Assembly: GCA_026261815.1 (NCBI GenBank)
Contig: JAMPIT010000575.1
Coordinates: forward strand, 39,285,501-39,349,500
Direction of reading: 5' to 3'
From: Monarcha castaneiventris obscurior
Lineage: Eukaryota; Chordata; Aves; Passeriformes; Monarchidae
Length of the DNA stretch: 64,000 nucleotides
This document shows, in pieces, positions 21,246 through 33,000 of this stretch. Below the pieces are notes generated by a model. That model ran no database searches, was not told the origin of the DNA, and was given only the letters and a program-made list of their open reading frames with translations. Every line of letters starts with the position of its first letter. Within the stretch, counting starts at the first letter, position 1. A program made the translations under genes and the position numbers.

Positions 21246-24200
21246 TGATTACCAATAATGAATAGAACTTATTTGCCTTGCAAAAGTAATGGATGTTAAA
21301 TACAGAGGGAGGAAGACAATCCCTTATTCTTCTTTAATGTTTATTATACATATTGAGAAAAAACTAAACATCTTTTGCGTGGGATTGGAAAATAACATTT
21401 TTATCCTCAAACAACAGCAGTACCACAATCTGCTGTTTACACAGTAAAGAAGCAGAAGTCCATTCATTTTGTGCTTGGTTATCTGTGCTCCTCTAAATTT
21501 CCTCACCACAAATTCTTCTCCCTCAGACTTTTGCTTGTACTGTCCCTGGACAGGGGATGAATGTAACTGTTTTTAAGTGGTTTGGGAGGAACCTTATAAA
21601 CATATAAGTAATGCTGGAATATGTGTAACACTGCTTTTGTGACCCCATAAATGAAGAGCAGTGGGCTTTGGGGCTGTAGAGCTGTCATGCAGTCATGCTC
21701 CTGAGTGCATTGATATACAAGAGACAAAATTGCTTGGACAGGTACCTAATTTCTCGTGGAGACTCTGATTCTCATCTCTGCCCTCACCACTACACTGAGC
21801 AAGTGACTGTCATTCATGTAAGTCTTTACATACTTTTTTTTGGTATATAATTTATAATGAGAAGCAAATGAGGCACAAAGCAGACAACTGAATATCAGAA
21901 CCGGATGCAGCTCTATGCATGGGACTACTGCATGGGACTACAGGAATGTTCCTTGTTTCTCACCCTCTCTTGTCCATAACGGAAAAGGAGGACTGGGGCA
22001 AGAAGATCCTGGGTTACTGGGAAATGCAGCCAGGAGACTAAAAAGACTAAAGATTCAAAGTTGTTTATATGTAGACTTCCTATTGAGTTTGATGGTAGAA
22101 TAAACAGCTTTGACGATTTGAGATGAACATCAAAACCATGTCAAATCAAACTTAGGTAGCCCAATGACTAAATAATTTTCTGTCAGGCTTTCTGTATTTC
22201 TGTGGCTCTAAATAAAGAACAGACATTTTACCAGATCTCGCCAATGTGAATTTTGTTTGGAGCAATCCTAGGAACTAGAGGACGTGGCACGTAACTGGGA
22301 ACATATGAAGGCACACAATCACAGCTTCAGGAGGCCATTGTAGTCCCAAAAATGCATTATAGTAGAGATAATTCCTAGGGAACCCCAGGTTTCATGTCTT
22401 CTCCCAGACTGCTCACATAAGAAGCCCTGTCTAGCACCTCACAAGGGAATCTTCTAACTATGGCAATGGCATGCTGATACAATAGGTACACTTAGGCATG
22501 CTTCCTCATAGCAAAAGCACTTATGCAGTAGAGAGGAGAATTTATCTTATAGAGGAACTGTGAAGCAAAAAGAATGAGAAAAACATGAGGAGGTCCAGAA
22601 ATTGCTCTAAAGGAAGTGTTTAATGAATGGTGAAAGTTGTTCCTTGCACAAGTGCAGAACTATATGGTGTTCTCAATTTACAGCACAAAGGCAGCCTGAC
22701 TTGAAATTGCTAAAAAATGAATCACAGCAAGCAGAAATCTAAGCCAAATTCTTGAATCATACAGAGTAGCAACACTCTGTTGATTTGAGTTACCCTGGTT
22801 CCCACCTGCAAAAAGATATCAAAAGCAATCTACATAATTTAACAAAGAAGCTGAGTGGGATTTACATTTTATTAATTGTTTCAAAAAGTCTGTTAATCCT
22901 TAAATGAAACATAGCAGCCACGATGTAGGTAATATGCAGCTTCATAAAGATACCACCCTGTCCCAAAAATATAGCATCTAATGAAGGAAACAACCAAATA
23001 TGTGGAAAGAGGTCCCTGTGCCAAAGTATTGGATGACAGATGAAATTATGAGGATATATTAGATAAATATAATAAAATATAATATATTGATTCATATATG
23101 CTCTTTTAGTTTGTTTATGCAAGTTTATAGTTCTTAGTAACATGTGCCATTTCGGAATGGATTGGGACAATATGGTTTCTGATAAATTGGTTGCTCAATT
23201 TAAATTAACAAAATCTTACGTACATTAATTTGGTTGTCTATAACTTCTTGTGAAAGCACTGGAAAATATTTTGCCTTCTCCTTATATTTGATGTCCAATC
23301 ACCTGGCTTTCCAGTTGAATAGATCACCTTTGAATTGGTCTCTTTCTTTAACAGTAGTAGATACTTTATTAGTCAAAGTATTTGTTTTGCTCCACTGATG
23401 TAATAAGTTGTGGTCCTTCTGTGCAATGATTTTCTTTGACTAGCCAGGGAGGACTGATCTCCCTAGCACCCTTCAGCACACAGTACCCCCGTTTCAGAGA
23501 AACAGAAAGTCAGGTGTTGGTCTTTCTAAAGCAAAACATATTGATTGGACAAGCTTAATAGAAAATAGATGAAGAATTCCGGAAACATTATGTGCTTTTG
23601 ATAAGATGGTATCAAAATCAAAATTCGGCTCTTTATGCAGTATTTTAAAATGACAATGCAACTCATTTTGGCTATTTGAGTATACAATTCAAAACAGAGT
23701 GACAGTGACTGGTTAGTAGTCAGCCATACGGAGAATAAATAAAACAAATGGAGGAAAAAATAAAAAGAAAGCCTATTAGTAAAATCCAGCATGGATGAAT
23801 GAATAAATTTTTGGTTTTTCAAATAGAAAAATGATGGTATTTGTTGAATTATAAAACAGGGACTTTCATAGTCATTAAATAAGGAAGAAAAATTTAAAAA
23901 CCCACAACTCTTGACATTAAGAGCATGCCCCATATTCAGTGCTCAAATGAAAATATATATTTATAGACATACTTCAGGTTGCTCTGATCTTTAAAGCTTT
24001 TAATTTAGCTGAAAAATTTAGAGTATAGTTTTATGTACTCTTTGATTTACCAGGATATATTTTAAAAAACTGTTTCATACAAACTCTCTGTCTCTCTGTC
24101 TCTCTCATTAAAATAAAGATAAGTAAGGAACAACATGCAAAATGATGGATCCCAGGTATACTGACTCTTTTTTGCTTTCCGATCTTCTACTTGGTCTTTA

Positions 24201-27200
24201 GTTATTACTGTTTTTAAAAAGTTTTAGATTGAAATGCCATTGTATTAACTGATTTAGAAACACAGGTGCATAAAATGTAAATTAATGAAAATAGAGGTTT
24301 CTCCTCCTTTCCTTAGCCTAAGGAGATGTAACACAAACTAACTCTGCTCTTGGACTAATGGTTGTAACAAAATATAAAATTAATTGGCATTTAGCACTTC
24401 CATTTCAGCAATGACAGGGTTTATTTTTTTGGTAACAAGTAGGCTAGAAATTTGAAACTATGTTTTGGATGTTTATATCTGCATACATGTGATTGCATTT
24501 AAACATGGTCAATTATTTGCAGAATGAAATTTTTACTTTTAGTAAGTACTTTTCGCTTGAAACACTCCTTAACCCATATATAAACTGAATAGCTGAATGC
24601 TTTAAAGTTACCTGAAGATGAATAAGGAGCTATAACTAATCACTGAAAAACCAAAAGCTGAAATTCCTTTGAAGTGAGGCATGTTTATGATTTTTCCCTT
24701 TTATATAACAGCAAAATAATCTCTAATTGGAAATGTAATATTTTATTGACATCGCAGCATTTTCCTCAGGTATCCATCTGAACATGCAGTAGATCTTGTG
24801 TTTCAGGCAAGCTGAAGCAGAAAAATTACATCTGAAAAAATATGGAAGATCATAGTGTTATCTTTTACAATACAAAAGTGTTAGGATTGTAAATTGCCAC
24901 ATTGCTGCTGGCACAAACAAATGTGTGAATGTGAGCACCACGAAAGAAAACTATGTAGATACTTGAATATCTTATAGTGGAAAATATAATTATTAAGGTT
25001 TTTAATTTAAGGATCTCAGCTGTGAAATGTTACAATAAAGGCTTGCCATATTATTTTTTTTGGTAATTATTTATTTTGCTTCAGGGGACAGAGCATTTAT
25101 ACACAAGGCAACAAAGAGTTTGTATTGCCTTTCATTTATCTTCTTGAAACCAGAGACCCACCTAGGTCCCCAGTATTTAGAATGGTAGAAATAAAATCCC
25201 AGACACAGACAGTGAAGTATTTCAGACTTATCAGAATTCAGGCCTCGGTCTTATGTGTCATAATTTGTCTAAGTAGCATAGTACATTGTATGTCCAGGAC
25301 ATTAGCTGCATACACTGTTTTTTTCTCATTCAATAATTAATCCTGCAACTGTACACTCAAGTTGATAGGTGTGGCACTGAGAGTTTTATTTTCAGTTCTA
25401 AAATAATTTCTGCAACAAATAATAAAACCGTAGTGTTGAGACTGAATCACCCTCCCTCTCTACTATCACTTTGGATTCAGATATTGTTCCTGTCCCCATG
25501 GACCACTCTTGGGTCCTTTGTTTGAAGGTAACGTTTTGTCAGAGTAATGATATGGGCTGCAGGCATGAGGTATAGCTAGTGTTTTTATCTTGTGTACAGC
25601 AGAAGGGTTATATACCAGAGCTGAATGTAAGACAGATTTAATTAGAAGCCGGGGGGGAATGAAAGTTTGTGACAGCAATAAATCAATGTTTTTGATCATT
25701 AGACCTTGTGCAGATTCTGCTGCTTTAATGGAAAACTAGTGTATGCTATTTCCTTCAAAACCCTTGACATAACTGTGATATATTTCTTTGACATACTGTT
25801 GGACATATTTCTTTGACTTTCACCATCCCCCTTTTGATCTCACTTTAAATTATTACTAAGGTATGAAAAAAATATTATTCCTTTGGTTGCTACAGTAACA
25901 TGTCCTATAACCCCCAGGTATGTGCTAGCTCTTTATCAAATGTTTATGGCAACAGCTAAATGTAAACCCACAAGGAAATAAAATGATAGTCATAGTCCAC
26001 TTAGATTACTGGACCCTCTGTGCACCATAGAGGTGATGGACCATGTCCTCAGTTGGAGCTAGACTAATTTATTTCAGGTGAAGATCGATTCCAATCATTC
26101 TAATTTGTGTCAACATAAACCCATGCTGTTTTCAAATGGCAACTTCTGCCATTAATGTCAGTGAAGACATTGACTTTGAGTTCATCTGGGGCTAGGACTG
26201 ACACTTTGTCCATTGTTCGTATGCTGCCTTCTTCTGTGGGATGTGTGTGTTAGACTTGGGGGCAATAAGGTATGGATTATTTCTCTCTTACAGATAGCTG
26301 TATTGGGACTCTAAAAAACCCTTCATCTCTTCATTCTCTAATGCTAATTATGCAAAATCAGATGCACTTTGAGAGACGAAGTGGTTGTGTGTCTCAAACT
26401 GTGTAACTATAAATATATAACTGTGTGCTGAAAACAGCGTGTGGAGTTCTGTGTCTGTGCCTGTGTGTATTTCTCTGTGAGATGAGTCCGTTCTCCCACC
26501 TGGAGCAAATAGCAGATAATACAATTATAGAAAGTTAACTCCTCAGTACCAGTGGGTGGAATATTTGTGTTGTCTATTATTTAGGCCAAACTTAAAAGAA
26601 ATCAAAGCTTTTCCTTTTCACAAGTGTAGCCTTGATTCAGATATAACATGTATATTCTCAAAGGTCCATTTCAATAAGTACTATCTGGTTTTAAAAGCCA
26701 ATTTATGCACATTTTGTGTTACATATATTCTTTACTGAATTTACCTTCGTTCAGAATTTGTGTAGCTATATTGAGAGCTGATGATTGTTTCCTTTTACTG
26801 TAATTTTGTCCTAGTGTTATGAGGACTGTGAAAACCTCCACTCACACTTGTTTAGATGAGAAGAAATAATATAAATAATGTTTTATTTCTGATAGAACCT
26901 GCCTTTTGTGCTCACATTCATGCCTTGTAGGCCAGATGTGAATGAACAACAAGCTACAGAAAACAGAAAAAGATTAAATCGTGAAGGCTGTTGGAGGAAA
27001 CAGGTTTCCCTTCCTTCTCTGTAGTGTTCACTACATGCTTATTACAGTATTCAACTCTTATGGAACAGACTATTACAGTTAACCCATAAATAGAGCTTTT
27101 CCTGTACACTTCACTCTCTTGGTTTCACGTAAGCTTAGGAATTTGTGTTGGAGGTGAAAGGTCCAGCTATATTCACAGAAAAACACACCCACTACTTCCC

Positions 27201-28896
27201 AATAAATATGATTGTGGCTTTATAAATTGCTTAATATCATCAGTCTATCTTCTAGATTCACAGAGTGAAGAGTATATGACTCTTTATAGGAAAAAACTTG
27301 TAACTGTAATACAGAATATTTTCCAATTTAGTGATGGTGGCTTTTTAGTAGTTTCAGTTTGACACTGACTTGGAGGAACAGATGAAATTATTCCTCCATA
27401 GCATCTGCAAGACAGAAAACAATGATGATGAAACCAGGACTACTAAGCAAACCACTAAGTTACATGTACATACATACATGCAACTATTCCTCAGCTATTA
27501 GTAATATTTTTTTAATGGAAACATTTTAAGTAAAGAACTTGGAAAATTAATTTTTTCCACATATTAACCTCATCTTCCACAATGCAAAACCTGAAGAAAT
27601 ACACCTATTTTATACCAATAATTTTTAACTGAGCTATGAGTTCTTATGATAGAGATGATATCATTTAGAACCTACGTCTGTCTCTGGCAGCAATTTAGAA
27701 ACTGGTAGACCTGAGGTTTATCAACACCGTATTTAAAAATCCATTTATTTTATCCACTTTTTACTGGGGTATTGATATTTGATTATTTTTGGTGTACTTC
27801 TCTCTAGTTGACTTCTTTAAATTAAGCATTGTTTTCTGTAGGTCTCATCTTTACTTTTGTCTTTCTGTGAATGACCCCGACTCACCTTCATTTCAATAAG
27901 ATGTTTGCCAAGAAGCAATGCAAAAGCTCTGGGCTTTGTGCCAGCTCAAGTCCCAGACATTCACCTACATTCTGTTGAGATAATGGAAGTGTCCATAATG
28001 AGATCAGTTAATGTCATTGAACAGTTTGATGCGTTAGAAAAACAGAAACACATACAAGCATGGAAGATTGAATCAAAATGTAAAGAGACATGAATTGTAA
28101 CCACTTTCCATTTGGCTTCTTTTGCGCTTAAATCTGGTATTGTGGTTTTGGGCTTCAATGGGAGACATGATATTGGATTTGAGTAATAACCTCAGTATAC
28201 TACTTATAATGTTTCTATGAAATCAAAGAAGTTCTACTAGATATATATAGCCTCTCAGAAAATCAATAAGCAAAATTACTAAAAAGTATGATTTGGGTAA
28301 TTTTAGTGAAATCTCTAGTTCAAAAATTTATAATGTTTTACAAATTTAGGCCAGAAGCCTTACTGGGAATTAAAACAAAATATAGCCTAACGTGTATTTA
28401 TCACAGATCCAAAAAAAAAAAAAGCTGATATTAAGAGCAAAATAAAACAAACCATCTGATTTCTGAGGTGCAAGAGAGTCACACATAGAAAGGAAATGTA
28501 GTTCAGTAGTTTGGGTGCCTCAAATAAACTTTATGTTTTCTTTAAAGTACATTTTCATAGCTCCTTTCTTGTCTAACAACAGTTTTATATCATAGAAAAT
28601 CCCCTGACTTTGATAGTGTGATTCCAGGTTAAGACCTCCCTGTAGTCTTGCACTGAACCATTTGGCTGATTGATTTAAATCAGTTGGAGTGTCTGAACGG
28701 AGCCAACCGTTGTGTTGAGGAAAGGGAACAGAGATCTGTCCTCCAGTGCTCTCAAATGATAGAGGGCTAAGCAGGTCTGCTCCCAAGATAAGGTCACAGC
28801 ACACACAGTTACTAGTGTTCAGAAGAAATATTTTAATACATTAAACTCTGGTATCACCTTTATCAATCACTTGAGATCTATTACTTCATATTCACT
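21246..28896. other. Long unassigned non-coding stretch
   Basis: About 7.6 kb of AT-rich DNA with no CR1, LTR, RNA gene or exon that I can recognise. A perfect 13-bp tandem duplication (TGCATGGGACTAC) lies at 21916-21941. A short TCTCTCTG run lies at about 24086-24107. The 135-codon minus frame at 23526-23933 is low-complexity and phenylalanine/leucine-rich without a family signature. Confidence 0.5.
21916..21941 (+). repeat. Perfect 13-bp tandem duplication
   Basis: TGCATGGGACTAC is present twice, directly abutting, at 21916-21928 and 21929-21941. Confidence 0.95.
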
Positions 28897-28900
28897 CCAC

Positions 28901-29206
28901 TTTTTTTTTCCTTTTCCTTTTCCTTTTCCTTTTCCTTTTCCTTTTCCTTTTCCTTTTCCTTTTCCTTTTCCTTTTCCTTTTCCTTTTCCTTTTCCTTTTC
29001 CTTTTCCTTTTCCTTTTCCTTTTCCTTTTCCTTTTCTTCCTTTTCCTTTTCCTTTTCCTTTTCTTCCTTTTCCTTTTCCTTTTCCTTTTTTCCTTTTCCT
29101 TTTCCTTTTCCTTTTCCTTTTCCTTTTCCTTTTCCTTTTCCTTTTCCTTTTCCTTTTCCTTTTCCTTTTCCTTTTCCTTTTTTTCCTTTTCCTTTTCCTT
29201 TTTCCT
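28901..29206 (+). repeat. CCTTTT hexanucleotide array, about 300 bp
   Basis: About fifty tandem copies of the 6-mer CCTTTT make a pure pyrimidine plus strand and a pure purine (AAAAGG) minus strand. The phase is broken at a few places, near 29036, 29064, 29087, 29179 and 29201, by an extra TTCC or by expanded T runs, giving homogeneous blocks. Such homopurine-homopyrimidine mirror-like tracts can adopt intramolecular triplex (H-DNA) in vitro. It forces open frames on both strands with periodic Lys/Arg/Gly or Pro/Phe/Leu composition; these are not genes. Confidence 0.98.
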
Positions 29207-29644
29207 AAATCATAAAAGCCTTGGAAGAAATAAACCTTCAAACACTTCTGCAACTGGAACTCAAAAAATATTTGGGGAGACATTATACTGTCTTGTTTTT
29301 CCTTCTTTAAATCAGTTGATTCAAACAAAATAATTCAACTGATGCCTTGGTATTTCAAAAGGTCATTTCTGCACCTACTAAATCTATGATGCCATCTTGT
29401 TTGACTTTTATACAAGGACCTCTGTGTTTTAAATCCTGCTGTCTGTAGGTAGGATGTCTCTGTAAACAACTGAAAAATGTTTCTTTTATCCTTTTCCAAA
29501 TTCCTCCTTCACTTTATTACTCCAAGGAGTTCTTTGAAAACAAAGCAAAGTAAAAGCATAAGTCTCCTGATATGGCAAGATCAGCCACGTCTCACTGCTT
29601 TCTCTTTGTTCCTTGTCTGTCTACACTCATCATTTGTTTCAGCT

Positions 29645-29740
29645 TCTATATTTAGACTGTGAGCTCTCTGAGACAGGGGCTGTCTTGTTTTGATCCATGT
29701 TCTGTGCCAAGTCTTACAGCAGTGCAAATAAATAACACTA
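29645..29740 (+). mobile_element. Ancient SINE/LINE tail relic (sauropsid MIR-like)
   Basis: The plus strand reads 'AGACTGTGAGCTCTCTGAGA', 'CAGGGGCTGTCTTGTTTTGA', 'TGTTCTGTGCCAAGTC' and 'GTGCAAATAAATAACA'. This closely parallels the sauropsid repeat tail 'AGATTGTAAGCTCTTTGGGG', 'CAGGGACTGTCT' and 'ATACAAATAAATAATA'. No SINE head is visible upstream. Confidence 0.6.
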
Positions 29741-31149
29741 ATGATGTACTGCTCAAGTGTGTCAGGCTACTGCACTGCTGTACTCAGCTAATCTGGCTGG
29801 TGAGTCGGGAGATACAGGTAGATGTAGTGACAGCACCTGTCACCGTGTGTTTTCACACCTTAACAGCCACAGAATCTATCAAGTTTCATACCAATTCACT
29901 AGTTTCCAAAGCTTGTTCTGAGTTTTGAAAAAATCTTAGTTCTTCTTAATGTGCTGTGGAGGTAAAAGCAGCTTGTAAACAGCAGTATGAAATGCCCAGA
30001 GCTGGTAGTTTTCTTTTTAGCAATGTCGAGTTTTCAAAAACTTTTTTTTTTTTTTTAGGAGGAAAAAGATCTACATTGGAAGAAACTTTGGGGCAGAAAA
30101 AAATAATTGAAATGCATTGAAAAATGTAATTTTGGTGTTTTTCAAAGTAAGTTCTACCTAATTTTGAAATACTCTTTCCTTTTAAAATTATGAAATTGTA
30201 GGAACACCTTTGAAAGAGAGGCAAAGAGATGCAGAGAGTACCTGCTAATTAATTTAATTTTACCAAACTGAATTTTTGAAAAATTATTCAGGTACTCATA
30301 TTTGGTTCTATTTTGGTAGCTTAAACATAATCATGTGAAAGGAGATAATTTGCCATTTGAATTTAAGAGAATTAATATCAAAACTATCATTTGAAGCCCA
30401 AACTTTTGGATTTTGTTTATTGTTTTTTATCCATTAATAGCACCATTTCCTTCTTAATACCTCTATAAATGTTTTCCCTGTATTAGAAGGAAAGGACTGT
30501 CATAGAAAAGTAGGAAGACGTGGAAGTATTAGAGATGAGACAACTGAAATGTACTGTTCAGTGATCACAAGAAGGTTAGTTGTCAGACCCTCACACTATT
30601 ATTTTTAATCTATGTCTGTCTGAAAACTCAGTGAGAAATGGATATTTGCCAAATTTCAGCCCTGTTTCTTTGTGGATAATCTCTAAAATAGAACATCTTT
30701 ATTCTTAGACATTAAACGTCTGAACCCTGTTGCATACAGAATTTTAAAAAGATTGCTCAAAATAGTACAGTTTATAAAGCCAAAGCTTGGTTCCTGTCTA
30801 ATTATGACAGTAGATCTTCACAGGATTTATAAATAGTTTGACAAAAAGTTTTATCAGCAATTTTTTATAATTCACAACATATCCACTACTCTGCAGTCCT
30901 CCATTGTCAGTAAATTTATGGTCTGCTCAGTTAGCAAGGCACTTTAAACCAAAACTGATCCTGTAGAATATTGTGCAAGAGAGGAAATTTCAGGATGAGA
31001 CTTACCACTACAGAAGAATAATTTTTTGTACAGAATTTAAAATTGTTTGATGAAAAATGGGAAATTGGTTTTTTAAATGTTATTATATTCTGTCAGGGAA
31101 ATGTTATACTTAGTCTCGATAGAACTTGACCTTTGAGATTAAGTTCTTC
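29741..31149. other. Unassigned non-coding stretch
   Basis: AT-rich sequence with a T run at 30043-30056. No repeat or exon was recognised. Confidence 0.5.
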
Positions 31150-31156
31150 TCTTACT

Positions 31157-31400
31157 TCATAGACTCACAGGACAATTTACATTGGAGAACACCTTTAAGC
31201 TTGAGTCCAACTGTTAACCCAGCACTGCCAAGTCCACCATGTCCCCAAGTGCCACATCTACGTCTTTTAAATACTTCCAGGGATGGTGGAAGTATTATTC
31301 CACCACTTCCCTGGGCAGCCTGTTCCAGTGTTTGACAACCTTTTTGGTGAAGAAATTTTTTCCTAATATCCAATCTAAACCTTCCCTGTACCTTCCATAC
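31157..31400 (-). mobile_element. CR1 LINE 3' fragment, antisense
   Basis: The plus strand reads 'GAGTCCAACTGTTAACCCAG', 'CACTGCCAAGTCCACCATGT', 'CCCCAAGTGCCACATCTACG', 'CTTCCCTGGGCAGCCTGTTC' and 'CCTAATATCCAATCTAAACC'. These are the reverse complement of the CR1 3' untranslated region and distal ORF2 end. The extreme terminal octamers are eroded. An approximately 10-bp extra stretch (GGAAGTATTATT) interrupts it near 31290. Confidence 0.93.
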
Positions 31401-32910
31401 ATGTCAGATACCAGCAAATTGTCAGAAAGGGAAGAAACTGTTGAGTGTGAGTGCCTGTCTGGATGGTTTTTCTAAAAAATCCTGAACATATGTGCATTCT
31501 AATCTTTGTGAGCCAGAGATCAGTTTCCTCTGATATGCTTTAGCTAACTTACCCTGCAAACAATCCTTTTTCACAAGCTTAGATTTATTTTTGATTCTTC
31601 TGTCTCACTAGAGATACCACTTACTGCCTTGGGTTTACAACGTCTCTTTGACAAATTGCCTTCAAGTTGCACAGTGAAGTGCTGAGCCTAAAATCACCTT
31701 GTGAATCTAGCACAAACAGGTTTGCCACTTTTTCCTAGGGTGAATCCTGAGAGTGTCAGTGGATCTGAGGCTCTCGCTTTATTGTCCATTGCCTGTCAAA
31801 TGCATTCTGGCAATAAGAAGCTTTGAGAGTGCTCCTGCATCTCAGTAAGGGAGTATTCTGCAAACCTTTGAGGACTTTGTCTTATTTGTGTGGTGTCACT
31901 GCTTGGCAGTAGATGAGCCTTAAAAGGTCTTGTCATCCACTTGGGATACCTATTATTTGACATTCCTCCTCAAATCATTATGAAAAGTAGAAAAACATTA
32001 AAGAAAAACTGAAAGTGATTTCACTTACTGAAATGCAAACTTGATGAAGTTGTTTACTTGGAAAAATAAGAAGTGAAATAATAACAGACTCTTAATTAAC
32101 TTAGTCTGATTTAAATTTAAGTCTATTTTCACATCTCAGTCAGAGTGAAGGCTCTGAAGCCTGAGAAATTCTTCAGGTGATTTTCACAGATCACACAGCT
32201 GTGACCCTGTCCTTTTGAAAGGCCAATCCTTAGGCTTTGCTTTCCTCAAATAGGATCATAACTTGTAGTCAACCTGCCAATCTTTCTCAACTAAAAGTAA
32301 ATTCATCTCTATCCACTTCCTATAAATCCTACATCCTTACAACTGAGTCAATCAGGGATCACTTCTGTGCTAGCAGAATCCTGCCTGACACTGGATTTAT
32401 CTTCATTAGAAAAAGATTTCCTTGTCTGTCTCCATGGGATCTGCCTGCTGGGCGGGCTCAATTACATTTGGCGTCTAGTCGACTACAAGCAGATCCAACC
32501 TTCAGTGAGAGCAGAAAAATGGGATTTTGACCTGGATATGGAAAGATCATTTATAATTTTAAATGAAATTCATTCTACTGAATGATTTGAACTTTATTAA
32601 CTGTTGACTTAAGTTCATGGCATATGGTAGAAGGTACAATGGCAAACATAATTTGTATAAAGTTATAGTGAATACAATGTACAATACATATGAGGAAAGT
32701 GTAATGAAACCTAAAATACAGAGTCACTCTAGATTTCAATCCAGACACCCTTAGTTATTTAAAAGTCATTTATGTATACCAAGATCATTTTCTTTACTTA
32801 TTCAAGAAGAGTGATCTATTTCCAAAGGGGATTTCATTAAATCCTTTAGCAGATATCAAGCTGAACAGAATGGGTCTTCACTTGATGAGCCATTTACTAA
32901 GTAAAGTTGG
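31401..32910. other. Unassigned non-coding stretch
   Basis: About 1.5 kb with no recognised repeat. Plus frames at 32237-32530 and 32367-32585 overlap each other and show no family signature. Confidence 0.45.
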
Positions 32911-32917
32911 TCTTAGA

Positions 32918-33000
32918 CACCTGAAGTTCAGTGAGGCAAAATGCCAAGTCCTGCACCTACAGAGGACTGATTCCAGGCAACAGTACACACTGGAATTCAC
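32918..33000 (+). mobile_element. Orphan CR1 ORF2 C-terminal fragment
   Basis: Plus-strand translation reads LKFSEAKCQVLHLQRTDSRQ. This matches the conserved segment of CR1 reverse transcriptase usually written MKFNKAKCKVLHLGRxNPxxQYxLG. Only about 80 bp are recognisable, with no 3' tail nearby, so it is an isolated scrap of a deleted element. Confidence 0.7.

Noticed and set aside
23526..23933. Minus frame of 135 codons, Phe/Leu/Tyr/Ser-rich
   Set aside because: Composition reflects AT-rich DNA and no family signature is visible.
24086..24107. TCTCTCTG short repeat
   Set aside because: Too short and imperfect to be more than ordinary low complexity.
28867..29328. Minus-strand frame of 153 codons rich in Lys, Arg and Gly
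   Set aside because: It is generated by the AAAAGG hexanucleotide array; periodic composition and absence of any gene context show it is not a protein.
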